Below, one piece after another: positions 1-8,835 of a DNA stretch of 64,000 bases. This stretch comes from Pyrinomonas methylaliphatogenes. GTDB taxonomy: Bacteria; Acidobacteriota; Blastocatellia; Pyrinomonadales; Pyrinomonadaceae. The DNA lies in the NCBI RefSeq assembly GCF_000820845.2, contig NZ_CBXV010000007.1, positions 82-64,081 on the forward strand, in the 5' to 3' direction. The notes under the pieces were generated by a model, which worked only from the letters and a program-made list of their open reading frames with translations, did no database searches and had not been told where the DNA came from. The position numbers and the translations under genes are program-made. Position 1 is the stretch's first letter. Each line of letters begins with the position of its first letter.

Positions 1-1
1 G

Positions 2-181
2 TGCCGGGCTTGCGGGTTCGAGCTAAACGCCGATCTCAACGCTGCCCCGCAATATAGCCCGGAAGTACCTTGCCAGCGGTGGCATGCCTGCCGCTGGCGG
101 GCCGCCGTCAACCGGCCTCGCGTGCCAGCCCGCGTAAGCGGGCTAGGTGCAAGCCCCCGGCTTCAGCCGTGGGGTAGTTGA
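2..181 (+). CDS. tnpB: TnpB-family (IS200/IS605 accessory) protein, C-terminal end only
   Basis: The reading frame from base 2 to the TGA at 179-181 gives 59 residues. It begins with CRACGFELNADLNAA, which matches the C-terminal zinc-finger half (CxxCG) followed by the RuvC-III motif (ADxNAA) of TnpB/OrfB proteins; the Asp of NAD is the expected third catalytic acid. The tail after NAA (about 44 residues, rich in Pro, Arg and Trp) does not look like normal protein and is translated from structured DNA, as expected where tnpB runs into its own omega RNA and right end. The gene starts outside the window, so intactness cannot be judged. TnpB is an RNA-guided DNA nuclease. Confidence 0.75.
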   Translation, partial: CRACGFELNADLNAAPQYSPEVPCQRWHACRWRAAVNRPRVPARVSGLGASPRLQPWGS

Positions 182-182
182 C
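71..182 (+). ncRNA. Probable omega RNA 3' part / IS605-type right end
   Basis: Three hairpins follow each other. 71-97 has CCAGCGG and CCGCTGG arms. 127-144 has a perfect 7-bp stem AGCCCGC/GCGGGCT with a GTAA loop. 154-174 has stem CCCC-CGGC/GCCG-GGGG with one bulged T. The last one, ending in GGGGTAGTTGAC, resembles the conserved end of many IS200/IS605-family right ends. If so, the guide would be the host DNA just after about 182. The element boundary is inferred; the left end is not in the window. Confidence 0.5.
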
Positions 183-271
183 TAGAAAATCTTCGCATCG
201 TAACGATCGGAGACGAAACCGCTTCCCGGAAGCGAGCGGTTCCCCTGAGGCTTCTCGATGGGGGAGTTTGC

Positions 272-565
272 TCAAGATTCCTTGATGATCGGGAAGGGGA
301 TGACTTTAGCCGCTTCGACTCGTTCGCCTCGCTGCGCGCGCGCTTGGCGCAATCGCGCGCGCGCGACGGTCAAAGCGCGATGCAGCGCCTCGACTTGCGT
401 TTCATCGAGCCAGATGGTCTTCTGCGTGCACCACCCCAGCCCTTCGGTCCACGTCGAGTATCGGAGCGCGAGGCGGCCATCATCTAAAGCGATGATGACT
501 TCGACCTGTTGATCGGAATCGGTTGCGGGAAGGATTTTGAGCGTCGCGTGGCCGTTGGTTTTCAC
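272..565 (-). CDS. Small conserved hypothetical protein (97 aa)
   Basis: I do not recognise the family. The protein has no signal peptide or membrane segment, and has an Arg-rich helix (about residues 60-80, RALTVARARLRQARAQRG). The start is a GTG with GAGGAG about 12 nt upstream. It lies 72 nt after lpxD on the same strand and ends the coaBC-priA-lpxD block, so it is probably co-transcribed. An inverted repeat after its stop (AACCGCT at 217-223 with AGCGGTT) could terminate the operon. Confidence 0.55.
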   Translation of the reverse strand: MKTNGHATLKILPATDSDQQVEVIIALDDGRLALRYSTWTEGLGWCTQKTIWLDETQVEALHRALTVARARLRQARAQRGERVEAAKVIPFPIIKES

Positions 566-637
566 CTCGAAGCTCTACTCCTCAAGATCTTTCGGCGCGA
601 TCTAAACGAAATTGAAAGCCAATTTCAAATTGAATTA

Positions 638-1693
638 TCACTCCCTCTCGTTCTTGCTGTCAAGCGCGAGAGCCTTCTCCAGCGTGCGCATGCGCTCCTC
701 CAAAGTGCGCAGAAGCTTCTGCATCTCGCCCAAACGGCGAAAAGCCGCCGTCGCGCGCAGCCACGCGCGGTTATCGAAAGCTGGAATGCCGGAGAGCGTC
801 TTACCCGGCGGCACATCGTGACTGGTTGCGCTCTTAGCCGTCAGCACAGCATCATCGCCGATCTTCAGGTGGCCGGCGACGCCGACCTGTCCGGCGAGGA
901 TGACGCGGCGTCCTATGTGCGAGCTTCCGGCCAAGCCGACTTGCGCGCAAAGGAGCGCGTCTTCGCCCACAGTGCAGGAGTGTCCGATCTGGACCAGGTT
1001 ATCTATCTTCGCGCCGCGCGCGATGACCGTTTCGCCGACCGAAGCGCGATCGATCGTCGTACAGGCTCCTATTTCGACGTCATCTTCGATGCGGACGCGC
1101 CCGGTTTGTGGGATTTTGAGCCAGCGCCCCTCTTCGTCTTTGGCATAGCCGAAACCGTCCGCGCCGATGACGGCGTTGTTATGAATGCGCACGCGCGCGC
1201 CGATCAACGTGTCTTCACGTATGGCGACGCCGGAATGGATGATCGTATCCGGGCCGATGCGCGCGCGTTCATAGATGGTCACGTTCGGGTAGATGCGGAC
1301 GCGATCGCCTATTTCGACTTCGCGCCCGATGAAGACGTGCGCGCCGATCCAGACGTTGCGACCGAGGCGCGCCGAAGGATCGATCACCGCCGTCGGATGG
1401 ATCGAGGGTTCGAACGTTGGTTCGGGATGAAAGAGTCGCAGCGCGCGCGTATAAGCTAGATACGGATCGCGTACGCGCAAGATGGCGATGTCGCGTCGCT
1501 CTAGCTCGACCCTTTCGGCGACGTAAATGGCCGAGGCGCGCGTCGTGCGCACGCGCGGCGTATAGCGGGGATTGGCGAGGAAGGTCACTTGGCCTTCGGT
1601 CGCTTCATCCAACCCGGCAGCTCCTGTGATCTCGATCTCCGGATCGCCTTCAAGTCGCGCGCCGGTGCGTTCAGCCAACTCTGCGAGTCTCAT
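638..1693 (-). CDS. lpxD: UDP-3-O-(3-hydroxyacyl)glucosamine N-acyltransferase
   Basis: LpxD transfers a 3-hydroxyacyl chain from acyl-ACP to the 2-amino group of UDP-3-O-acyl-glucosamine, the third step of lipid A synthesis, so the host has an LPS outer membrane. The 351 aa contain the N-terminal uridine-binding domain (1-100), a left-handed beta-helix of hexapeptide repeats (about 105-310) and a C-terminal helical extension. The conserved NLVQIGHS segment carries the expected catalytic His (about 238). The length is normal for the family. The ATG at 1693 has no clear ribosome-binding site. It follows priA by 63 nt on the same strand, an unusual partner since lpxD often sits with lpxA/fabZ. 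Confidence 0.95.
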   Translation of the reverse strand: MRLAELAERTGARLEGDPEIEITGAAGLDEATEGQVTFLANPRYTPRVRTTRASAIYVAERVELERRDIAILRVRDPYLAYTRALRLFHPEPTFEPSIHPTAVIDPSARLGRNVWIGAHVFIGREVEIGDRVRIYPNVTIYERARIGPDTIIHSGVAIREDTLIGARVRIHNNAVIGADGFGYAKDEEGRWLKIPQTGRVRIEDDVEIGACTTIDRASVGETVIARGAKIDNLVQIGHSCTVGEDALLCAQVGLAGSSHIGRRVILAGQVGVAGHLKIGDDAVLTAKSATSHDVPPGKTLSGIPAFDNRAWLRATAAFRRLGEMQKLLRTLEERMRTLEKALALDSKNERE

Positions 1694-1756
1694 AGCCGTA
1701 GAGTTTAACGCACGCGACGGAGCGAACGCATCTTCGTGCGGCGAGGCTCATTCGCG

Positions 1757-4228
1757 TCACATTAAGTGAAGCGGATCTATCTCTACGCTGACGCGGTCAA
1801 GATCGTCTGTTTCAGCGAGGGCGAGATCGATTAGCGAGCGGAGCGATGCGCGGCGCCGCGCTTTGGCTAGTATCTGGATGCGGTGTTGCCCGCGCAAGCG
1901 TGCAATTGGCGCTGGAGCGGGGCCGAGCAGGCGACAATTGTGATCGCGATTTGCGCGATCGAGCGCTCGGCGAAGCTTTTCGGCCCTCTTTACGGCGCGC
2001 CCTAGATCGTCATCTTGTATGAGGAGCGAAGCGAGCGCGAAGAATGGCGGATAGCCGAAAGCTTTGCGGTATTCGATTTCGTGTCTGTAGAAGTTCGCGT
2101 AATCTTGCGCGCAGGCAAAGCGTATGGCGTAATGCTCCGGATGATAGGTTTGGATCAGCACTCGGCCACGTCGATCGCCGCGCCCGGCGCGACCGGCGAC
2201 CTGCGTGATGAGCTGGAAAGTCCTTTCGGCGGCGCGAAAATCCGGTAACGCCAATCCCGCATCGACCGAGACGACGCCGACGAGCGTCACTTTCGGAAAA
2301 TCATGCCCTTTGGCGATCATCTGCGTGCCGACGAGAATGTCAATCTCGTGCGCTGCGAAACGCATGATCGTCTGTTCGTAAGCGCGGCGGCGCGCCGTCG
2401 TATCGCGATCAAGCCGCGCGGTACGCGCCCGCGGAAAATGGGCTTGAAGGAGATCTTCGATCTTTTCGGTCCCTTCGCCGACGAGGTGAAGGTGCTGACT
2501 TTGGCACATCGGACACCGCGCGGGCGGACGTCGGCGAAAGTTGCAATAGTGGCACAGGAGCGCGCGTTCTCGTTTGTGGTAAGTGAGCGTCACGTCGCAT
2601 TGCGGACAGCCGATGCGCTCGCCGCATGCGCGGCAGAGGATGAAGTTCGCGTAACCGCGACGGTTAAGTAGGATGATCGCTTGCTCGCGTCGCGCGAGCG
2701 TCTCTTCGAGCGCTTCCAGTAGCTCGTCGCTGAGGGCTTCCTCCCGCCCGCGCCGCGCGAAGACGGCGCGCATGTCAATCACCTCGGCTTGGGCGAGCGG
2801 ACGCCCGCCAACTCTTTCGGGAAGGTGTATGTAACGATACTTGCCTGTTTGTGCGTTGTGGAAGGATTCGAGCGATGGCGTGGCCGAGCCGAGGATGATC
2901 GTCGCGCGCTCCTTGTGCGCGCGCATCACCGCGGCGTCGCGCGCGTGGTAGAAGGGCGATTCTTGTTGGCGGTACGACGTATCGTGCTCTTCGTCAACGA
3001 CGATCAACCCTAAATCTTGGACCGGAGCGAACAGAGCCGAGCGCGTGCCGATGACGACGCGCGCTTCCGCACGCCGGATGCGCATCCACTCATCGAATCG
3101 CTCGCCGGCGGAGAGCGAAGAGTGAAGGATGGCGACGCGGTCGCCGAAATGGGCGCGCAGGCGGCGCGAAAAGACGGGCGTCAGCGCTATTTCGGGAACG
3201 AGCATGAGAGCTGAACGCCCGTGTTCGAGACACGCGCGCATCGCCCGTATGTAGATCTCGGTTTTGCCGCTGCCCGTGATGCCGTGAAGAAGAAAGGCCG
3301 CGTATCTTCGCTGATCTAGCGCGGCGGTGATTTGATCGAGGGCCTCTCGCTGCGCCCTGTTCAGCTCGATGTCGGGAAGCGGCGGAAGTTCGACCCCGGC
3401 GAGCGGATCGCGGCGCACCTCGCGCGCTTCGATCTTCACGATCCCTTTTCGTTCGAGCGTTGCGATGGTGGAAGCGCTCGCGCGCGCGCGTTCGGTAAGT
3501 TCGGTGAACGGCAGCTCGCCATCGGCAGCGATCAGAGCTTCGATGACGCGCGTTTGCGCCGCCGTGAGGGCGCGCGCGGCATCGGGCGCAGCATGCTCCT
3601 CGATGGGCGCAAGACGCACGAATTTACGCCTTTTGGCGCGCGCCGCCGCATTCTGCGCCTGGTGTTTGATGCTGATCCATCCGGCGCGTTCGAGTTCGGC
3701 CAAGATGCGCGCGACGCGCGCAGTGCCGAGCGTGCGTTGGGCTTGGCGCACTGTCATCGGTCCCTGTTCGGCGAGCATGCGCAGAAGCTGCGCTTTCAGC
3801 GTCAGCGCTCGTCGTTCCGGCAGGCGCGCCAGTTCGTCGCGCCCTTCGGTCGTGATGGCGAGGACGCGCTCGATGCGCGCATTGGCGCCAGCGGGAAGGG
3901 CTGCTTTCAATACCTCGCCCCACGGCGCAAGATAGTAGTCGCTGATCCAGCGCGTAAGCTCTAGGATCTCGGGCGTGATGAGCGGCTCGGCATCTATCAA
4001 TTCCTCGATCTCGCGCACTTCACGCGCATCCACTTCCAGCGCGCGATCCAGTTCATCATGGAGCGCGACGATGTAGCCGGTGACCTGCTGCTTACCAAAT
4101 GTGACACGGACGCGCGCGCCGACTTGAGCGGCGTTGCCAATGGCCAACGGTAGACGATAGGTGAATGTCCGCCTGACGCCGAGCGGAACGGCGACTTCAA
4201 CATATGGCGGCGCACCCTGCCCGTTCAT
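1757..4228 (-). CDS. priA: Primosomal protein N' (replication restart helicase PriA)
   Basis: PriA is a superfamily 2 helicase that reloads the replisome at collapsed forks. The 823-aa product has the N-terminal DNA-binding domain, Walker A HGITGSGKT (about residue 315), a DEEH box (about 412), the Cys-rich zinc region (CRACG, CPQC, CHYC, CPMC; about 525-575) and the C-terminal helicase motifs (QMIAKGHDF, QVAGRAGRG). I chose the ATG at 4228 because the six codons upstream would need a TTG start. It sits between the uracil-DNA glycosylase genes and lpxD on one strand, and coaBC/priA clustering is common in bacteria. Confidence 0.95.
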   Translation of the reverse strand: MNGQGAPPYVEVAVPLGVRRTFTYRLPLAIGNAAQVGARVRVTFGKQQVTGYIVALHDELDRALEVDAREVREIEELIDAEPLITPEILELTRWISDYYLAPWGEVLKAALPAGANARIERVLAITTEGRDELARLPERRALTLKAQLLRMLAEQGPMTVRQAQRTLGTARVARILAELERAGWISIKHQAQNAAARAKRRKFVRLAPIEEHAAPDAARALTAAQTRVIEALIAADGELPFTELTERARASASTIATLERKGIVKIEAREVRRDPLAGVELPPLPDIELNRAQREALDQITAALDQRRYAAFLLHGITGSGKTEIYIRAMRACLEHGRSALMLVPEIALTPVFSRRLRAHFGDRVAILHSSLSAGERFDEWMRIRRAEARVVIGTRSALFAPVQDLGLIVVDEEHDTSYRQQESPFYHARDAAVMRAHKERATIILGSATPSLESFHNAQTGKYRYIHLPERVGGRPLAQAEVIDMRAVFARRGREEALSDELLEALEETLARREQAIILLNRRGYANFILCRACGERIGCPQCDVTLTYHKRERALLCHYCNFRRRPPARCPMCQSQHLHLVGEGTEKIEDLLQAHFPRARTARLDRDTTARRRAYEQTIMRFAAHEIDILVGTQMIAKGHDFPKVTLVGVVSVDAGLALPDFRAAERTFQLITQVAGRAGRGDRRGRVLIQTYHPEHYAIRFACAQDYANFYRHEIEYRKAFGYPPFFALASLLIQDDDLGRAVKRAEKLRRALDRANRDHNCRLLGPAPAPIARLRGQHRIQILAKARRRASLRSLIDLALAETDDLDRVSVEIDPLHLM

Positions 4229-4329
4229 TGACTCGTTCAGCCTCAACGCTTTGCTGTTCCATCCGCCATCTAAAATGGTATTGCGAGTCGGATTTAGCGT
4301 CGAACGAATCTATGGCGCACCACATAGCA

Positions 4330-4926
4330 TCAGGGTGAGTTCAAAAAAGCGCGCGCTTTCTTCATGTCTTCCCAGACCTCGCGCTTTTTCGATGGATCGC
4401 GTAGCAGGTAGGCGGGATTGAAGGTCGGCAGCACTGTCATCCCGCGGTAATCGAAGAACTCGCCGCGCACTTGCGATATCGGTCTCTTCGTGCCGAGAAG
4501 AGCGCGCGTCGGCGTGTTACCGAACGCGATGATCAAACGCGGACGCACGACCGCCATCTCGCGATGAAGGTATGGCGTGAAGAAGTTCAGGATGTCGGAC
4601 GTCATCTCGTCGCCTGTCGAAACGATCTTCACCGTGTTCGTCAAGTAACAATCCTGTCTTCGTAGGCCTATGGAACCGAGTATCCTTTCGAGCATCTGGC
4701 CCGCCGGACCCATGAAGGGGCGTCCCGATTCGATGTCGGGTGGACCGGGGGATTCGCCGACGACCGCGACGCGCGCATCCGCCGGTCCTTCGCCGAAGAT
4801 GAAGACCCGCTCGCGCAAGGAGGGGATCATCTGCGCCCGTTCGAGTAGTTCGGCGTTGATCTGCGCGAGCGTTTCGGTTGGCTCCTCCTCTTGAGCTTCA
4901 AACGAGAAAGTGCCTTGCGAATTCAT
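4330..4926 (-). CDS. Uracil-DNA glycosylase-superfamily protein lacking Fe-S cysteines
   Basis: This 198-aa protein is a clear paralogue of the next gene upstream (5025-5975); both end in the same pattern [19 protein letters not shown]. Motif A is GESPGPPDIE, where family 4 has GEAPGxxE. It retains RPFMGPAGQML. All four cluster cysteines of family 4 enzymes are missing (its only Cys is in RQDCYLTN), and the motif 2 His is Asn (NPAYLL instead of HPAYLL). It may be a diverged glycosylase with other specificity or an inactive DNA-binding paralogue. A GAGGAGG ribosome-binding site precedes the ATG. Confidence 0.85.
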   Translation of the reverse strand: MNSQGTFSFEAQEEEPTETLAQINAELLERAQMIPSLRERVFIFGEGPADARVAVVGESPGPPDIESGRPFMGPAGQMLERILGSIGLRRQDCYLTNTVKIVSTGDEMTSDILNFFTPYLHREMAVVRPRLIIAFGNTPTRALLGTKRPISQVRGEFFDYRGMTVLPTFNPAYLLRDPSKKREVWEDMKKARAFLNSP

Positions 4927-5024
4927 CTCGCCTCCTCGGGACGATCTTCAGCTCTTTCGAAGAGTTCTTCCAGCGCCCTCTCAAACTTTTGTGTCGCTTC
5001 ATTCCTTCTCGAGCGGGCACGCCA

Positions 5025-5975
5025 TCAATCGAGTTTCAGCGTCCCGTTCAAATAGTCGCGCACCTTCTTCATGTCCTCCCACGCCTCACGCTTCTTCGAC
5101 GGGTCACGCAGCAGGTAAGCCGGGTGGAACGTCGGCATCACCTTGATCCCGTTGAAATCGTGGAAACGCCCACGCATCTTGGTGATGCCTTCTTTCGTGC
5201 CGAGTAGATTCTGCATCGCCGTATTGCCAAGCACGACGATCACTTCCGGTCGAACGACGGCGATCTCGCGTAGCAGAAACGGTTTGCAGGTCGCCGCTTC
5301 CGAGGCTGTGGGCGTGCGATTCTGCGGCGGTCGGCAGCGGTTGACGTTGCCGATGAAGACATCTTCACGCTTCATGCCGATCGCCTCGATGATCTTGTTC
5401 AAGAGTTGTCCGGCGCGACCGACAAAGGGATGCCCTTGTGCATCTTCGTCGGCGCCCGGAGCCTCGCCGACGAACATCAAGCGCGCGTGCGGATTGCCTT
5501 CGCTGTTGACGATCTGCGTGCGGCTCTTGTGCAGCGGGCAGCGCGTGCAGTCGTCTATGTCGCGGCGGATGTCCTCCAGCGTTTCGCCCGGGCGGGGAAG
5601 GCTCGCTTCGTCCTTGGGCGTGATCTCGCCGAACAGAGTCTCTTGGGGCGGCGGCGTCGCGCTTCGCTTCGTCGTCTTGCTTCTAGCCATGACCTCGCTC
5701 TCTTCTTCGATGTTGCCATCGATTTTAGCTCTTCCGCTAGTGTCGCGCGCGGTCGTCGTCATCATGTCGGGTTGCGCTCTGCGCGCCGTCGAAGCCTCTT
5801 GAGAGGCGCTCGCCTGCGCTTCTGGAACGGCCTCGCGCTCCGGCACGATCTGCGCTTGAGGCGCACGCGCCGGTGGATACAGATCGAAGGTCTCCACCCC
5901 CAGTTCGCGCAAGAATTCGAGACGAACCTTGATCTGGCCGATCAACTCCCTAAGCTCTTGCTTGGGATCGCCCAT
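5025..5975 (-). CDS. udg: Family 4 (Fe-S) uracil-DNA glycosylase with N-terminal extension
   Basis: The protein removes uracil from DNA in base-excision repair. The catalytic domain (about 125-316) has the 4Fe-4S ligands CTRC and CRPP...C, motif [10 protein letters not shown], and motif 2 HPAYLL. An N-terminal stretch of about 120 residues begins with a short helix ([21 protein letters not shown]), a feature I know from other acidobacterial and proteobacterial homologues, followed by a low-complexity linker. AAAGGAG upstream supports the ATG at 5975; an internal ATG at about 5690 would give a shorter protein. It lies between coaBC and its paralogue, all on the minus strand. Confidence 0.93.
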   Translation of the reverse strand: MGDPKQELRELIGQIKVRLEFLRELGVETFDLYPPARAPQAQIVPEREAVPEAQASASQEASTARRAQPDMMTTTARDTSGRAKIDGNIEEESEVMARSKTTKRSATPPPQETLFGEITPKDEASLPRPGETLEDIRRDIDDCTRCPLHKSRTQIVNSEGNPHARLMFVGEAPGADEDAQGHPFVGRAGQLLNKIIEAIGMKREDVFIGNVNRCRPPQNRTPTASEAATCKPFLLREIAVVRPEVIVVLGNTAMQNLLGTKEGITKMRGRFHDFNGIKVMPTFHPAYLLRDPSKKREAWEDMKKVRDYLNGTLKLD

Positions 5976-6084
5976 CCATCGCTCCTTTCAGCAAGTTCAA
6001 GAATCTGCTCAGCTCCTGTCACTCAGGCCAAATTTCGGCGAGGATCGTCGTAAGCGATCTTCTCGCCTTTGCGCCGCTTTCTGA

Positions 6085-6108
6085 CATCCCGGCGATGGTC
6101 GCCGGATG
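6085..6108. other. Stem-loop between coaBC and udg
   Basis: CATCCCGGCGA and TCGCCGGATG pair with one bulge around a 3-nt loop. No T-run follows on the minus strand, so it is more likely a structured intercistronic region or mRNA-processing site than a terminator. Confidence 0.35.
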
Positions 6109-6125
6109 GCGCAGCATCGCTGGCT

Positions 6126-7367
6126 TCAGCCGCGCGCCAGCTTACGAAGGCGCGCCACCGTGTCGAGTATGCGATGCGCGACTTCGCTTTTGGTCATCAA
6201 CGGCAAACTCTCCTCTCCATCGCGCGTGACGAGCGTTACGATGTTGGTTTCGGAGTCGAATCCCGCGCCTTTTTGCGAGACATCGTTGGCGACGACCAGA
6301 TCCAGCCCCTTGCGTTCGAGCTTGTCGCGCGCGTGTTCGACGACGCGCTCGGTTTCGGCAGCAAATCCGACGACCAACAGCGATTCATGCTTTCGCGCGG
6401 CAACCGTCGCGAGTATGTCCGGCGTCGGTTCGAGTTCAAGCGTCAGGCGTGCGCCCGTCTTTTTGATCTTCTGCGCCTGCCGCGTCGCGGGACGGTAATC
6501 GGCCACGGCCGCCGCCGCGATGAAAGCCGTCGCGTGCGGCAGTCTCTCCAGCACGGCACGAAGCATCTCTTCCGCCGAGCAGACGCGCACGAGTTCGACG
6601 CCGTAAGGTTCGGGCGCGGTGGTCATTCCGGCGATGACGGTGACTTGCGCGCCGCGCGCGCGTGCCGCTTCGGCGAGCGCAAAGCCCATGCGCCCTGAAG
6701 AGCGGTTCGAGATGAAACGAACCGGATCTATCTCTTCGCGCGTCGCTCCGGCGGTAATGAGCACATGTTCGCGCGCGAGATCGCGCGCGCGGATCTCGCT
6801 TTCGAGGATTTCGAGCGCGATGCGGACTATTCTTCCCGGTTCGCTCAAACGTCCCGGCCCGATCGCGCCGCAGGCCATTTCGCCTTCATCCGGTTCGATG
6901 ATGCGCACACCATCGGCGCGCAAACGCTCGAGCGCGCGTTGCGTTGCCGGGTGATGCCACATCTGCGGATTCATCGCCGGAGCGATGACGACGGGCGCGG
7001 TCGTCGCCAGATAGGTCGTCGTCAGGAAATCATCAGCAATTCCGGCGGCGAACTTGGCGAGAAGGTTGGCCGTCGCCGGCGCGACAAGGAAGAGATCAAC
7101 TTCTTGCGAGAAGCTTATGTGCGCGATCGGATCTGGATTTTCGGGCGCGTAATCGTCAACGATCACGGGTTCATCGGTGAGGGCGCGAAAGGTGAGCGGG
7201 CGAACGAACTCGCAAGCGTGGCGCGTGAGCGCGACGCGCACGCGGCAACCCGCGCGTTGCAGACCGCGCATGATCTCGACCGCTTTGTAAGCGGCGATGC
7301 CGCCCGCGACGCCGAGCGCGACTCGCCGGACCGCCCTTTTCTGAGTCGCTTCTTCAGGTTGTGCCAT
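6126..7367 (-). CDS. coaBC: Phosphopantothenoylcysteine decarboxylase / phosphopantothenate-cysteine ligase
   Basis: This bifunctional coenzyme A enzyme joins 4'-phosphopantothenate to cysteine (CoaB) and decarboxylates the product (CoaC). The CoaC half (1-185) shows GVAGGIAAYKA, the active-site His in HISF and the substrate motif PAMNPQMW. The CoaB half (from ITAGATREEIDPVR) shows ISNRSSG and ends with the KTGARLTLELEPTPDIL region. I start at the ATG at 7367 (413 aa) because the 47 residues upstream do not match the family. It is the first gene of the minus-strand block leading to priA and lpxD, and is divergent from the gene at 7527. Confidence 0.95.
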   Translation of the reverse strand: MAQPEEATQKRAVRRVALGVAGGIAAYKAVEIMRGLQRAGCRVRVALTRHACEFVRPLTFRALTDEPVIVDDYAPENPDPIAHISFSQEVDLFLVAPATANLLAKFAAGIADDFLTTTYLATTAPVVIAPAMNPQMWHHPATQRALERLRADGVRIIEPDEGEMACGAIGPGRLSEPGRIVRIALEILESEIRARDLAREHVLITAGATREEIDPVRFISNRSSGRMGFALAEAARARGAQVTVIAGMTTAPEPYGVELVRVCSAEEMLRAVLERLPHATAFIAAAAVADYRPATRQAQKIKKTGARLTLELEPTPDILATVAARKHESLLVVGFAAETERVVEHARDKLERKGLDLVVANDVSQKGAGFDSETNIVTLVTRDGEESLPLMTKSEVAHRILDTVARLRKLARG

Positions 7368-7526
7368 CTTCACACGGGAAATGTAGCACCCGGGTCGGTT
7401 GGCGCGCAACGCGCTCAGGGGCGCAACTTGCCGCTCTCGGCGAACGATTCTTACAGGCTCTCCGATGAGCGCAGCGGTGAGGGTGATATTGGCAATCCGA
7501 AAGCGCAATTATTAGAATCTCGAACT

Positions 7527-8177
7527 ATGCTGGCTGGCGAGATGAAGATGGCGCGCGCGAAACCGGGCGCTGATCGCTCGCATCGCTCCCTATTATGGCG
7601 GCGCGTCATCTTCGCTTTGGCGCTTGTGTTCATCTGTGAGATCGCCTGGGCCCAACAGCGCCAGGCAAAGGCAGCGGTCGGCGAAGGCGAATTCGGTCCA
7701 GTCGTGCGCGCATATCTCGACTACCTGCGCGCCGAAGAAGAGGTCGTCGATGATCGCGTGAGCCGTCGCGAAATCAGCCCGGCTTACTATCTTCGTAACT
7801 CGCGCCGCATACGTGCGCTCCGCCAGATGGTGGTACGGATGGCCCGTGAAACCGGTAACGATTATGTCCCCGAACTCGTCGCCGTCGCGCGTGACGAGTT
7901 CCACACGATCTTCGAAAATCCGCCAGATGTGAGATCGCTTCACATCGGTGAAGTGATCAACGATACATACCGGTTCTTGGGTACGTCGCACGTCGGAGAG
8001 ACTTTCTACATCTTCGCGCGGCTCGATCCGTATGAACAGGCCGAGCTGCTCGAAGCGAAACGGCGCGAGCGGAAGAGGCGGGATGCAGATGGGGCATCGC
8101 CTCATATGGCAGGTGGCGCGCGCGATCCGGATTCGCCGTCTAATGAAGTTCGTCCTCGGCGAACGAGTGCTCCGTGA
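7527..8177 (+). CDS. Secreted hypothetical protein
   Basis: The 216-aa product has a signal peptide (Arg-rich start, then a hydrophobic run VIFALALVFICEIAWA and cleavage near AQQ), so it is exported. The mature part is charged and mostly helical, with no motif I recognise; the C-terminus (KRRERKRRDADG... to RRTSAP) looks disordered. In-frame ATGs at 7527, 7542 and 7548 are all possible starts. The 5' part of the longer open frame (from 6765) only shadows coaBC on the opposite strand and is not real. Confidence 0.6.
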   Translation: MLAGEMKMARAKPGADRSHRSLLWRRVIFALALVFICEIAWAQQRQAKAAVGEGEFGPVVRAYLDYLRAEEEVVDDRVSRREISPAYYLRNSRRIRALRQMVVRMARETGNDYVPELVAVARDEFHTIFENPPDVRSLHIGEVINDTYRFLGTSHVGETFYIFARLDPYEQAELLEAKRRERKRRDADGASPHMAGGARDPDSPSNEVRPRRTSAP

Positions 8178-8250
8178 TCGTTTCGCCAACGGTTAATCGC
8201 TGCGCCGCCTGATTCTAACAGGCTGATCGATTCGAAACGCGCGATGCCAT

Positions 8251-8601
8251 ATGCGTCAACCGAGCTTGTTCGATGTGCAACCGAAATCGCCGACGCCGGA
8301 TGATGCGGCCATCGTCCTGCATGCGCTCGGCGATTTTCAATCGCGCGGCAAGGTCTTGGCCGAGCGAGAGCTGCCGCTGGACCGGTTGCGCGGCGCGTTG
8401 CGGCGCGCGGCAGAAGCATACGGCGTCGATGAACTCGATGATGAGCGCGCCGTCGCCGCGCTCCAAGATCTAGGGGCGCAAGTCAAGCGCGTCCCATCCT
8501 TCTTCGCCAAACACCCCTATCGCGTCACTGTGCCTAAAGAGTTGGCCGAACGCGCCCGCCGCGCATACGAGGAGCTGGCGGCGACGAGAAAGCGAGCGTG
8601 A
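8251..8601 (+). CDS. Conserved hypothetical protein (116 aa)
   Basis: This is a small soluble, charged protein without signal peptide. It begins MRQPSLFDVQ and has a predicted helical core (residues 20-60) and a C-terminal segment FFAKHPYRVTVPKELAERARRAYEEL. I do not recognise a family. Codon use and composition match the neighbours. Its stop codon lies only 11 nt before a locus-specific direct repeat (8613). Confidence 0.5.
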   Translation: MRQPSLFDVQPKSPTPDDAAIVLHALGDFQSRGKVLAERELPLDRLRGALRRAAEAYGVDELDDERAVAALQDLGAQVKRVPSFFAKHPYRVTVPKELAERARRAYEELAATRKRA

Positions 8602-8612
8602 CCCGTTATCGC

Positions 8613-8715
8613 GCGAAGCTCGTGGCGCTTTCGTGTCCCAATCATCTGCTAAACGCGCTCGACGGGCTGAATATGCTCTTGCGAAGCTCGTGGCGCTTTC
8701 GTGTCACAATCACCT
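8613..8715. repeat. Locus-specific repeat-spacer-repeat (period 68)
   Basis: Two 35-bp copies (8613-8647 and 8681-8715, beginning GCGAAGCTCGTGGCGCTTTC) differ at 2 positions and flank a unique 33-bp spacer (8648-8680). The copies lie in the gap between two plus-strand genes. A poorer partial copy may follow at about 8723. Confidence 0.85.
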
Positions 8716-8835
8716 CTCCGGGCCGAAGCTTGCGCGATAATGAGTCCTCGTTCGTGTCATAGGGCGCTTGTTTGTTCTCCTCACGTTTGATACGATGCTC
8801 GGCGCTCTCTCCACATCTTGTAGCGAGGCGGAATC

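Noticed and set aside
509-1459. 316-codon plus-strand frame over lpxD
   Set aside because: It lies antisense to the well-supported lpxD gene, with Arg/Asp-rich shadow composition.
6765-7526. Long plus-strand open frame upstream of the secreted protein at 7527
   Set aside because: It is antisense to coaBC, whose conserved motifs are clear; only the part from 7527 has protein-like features.
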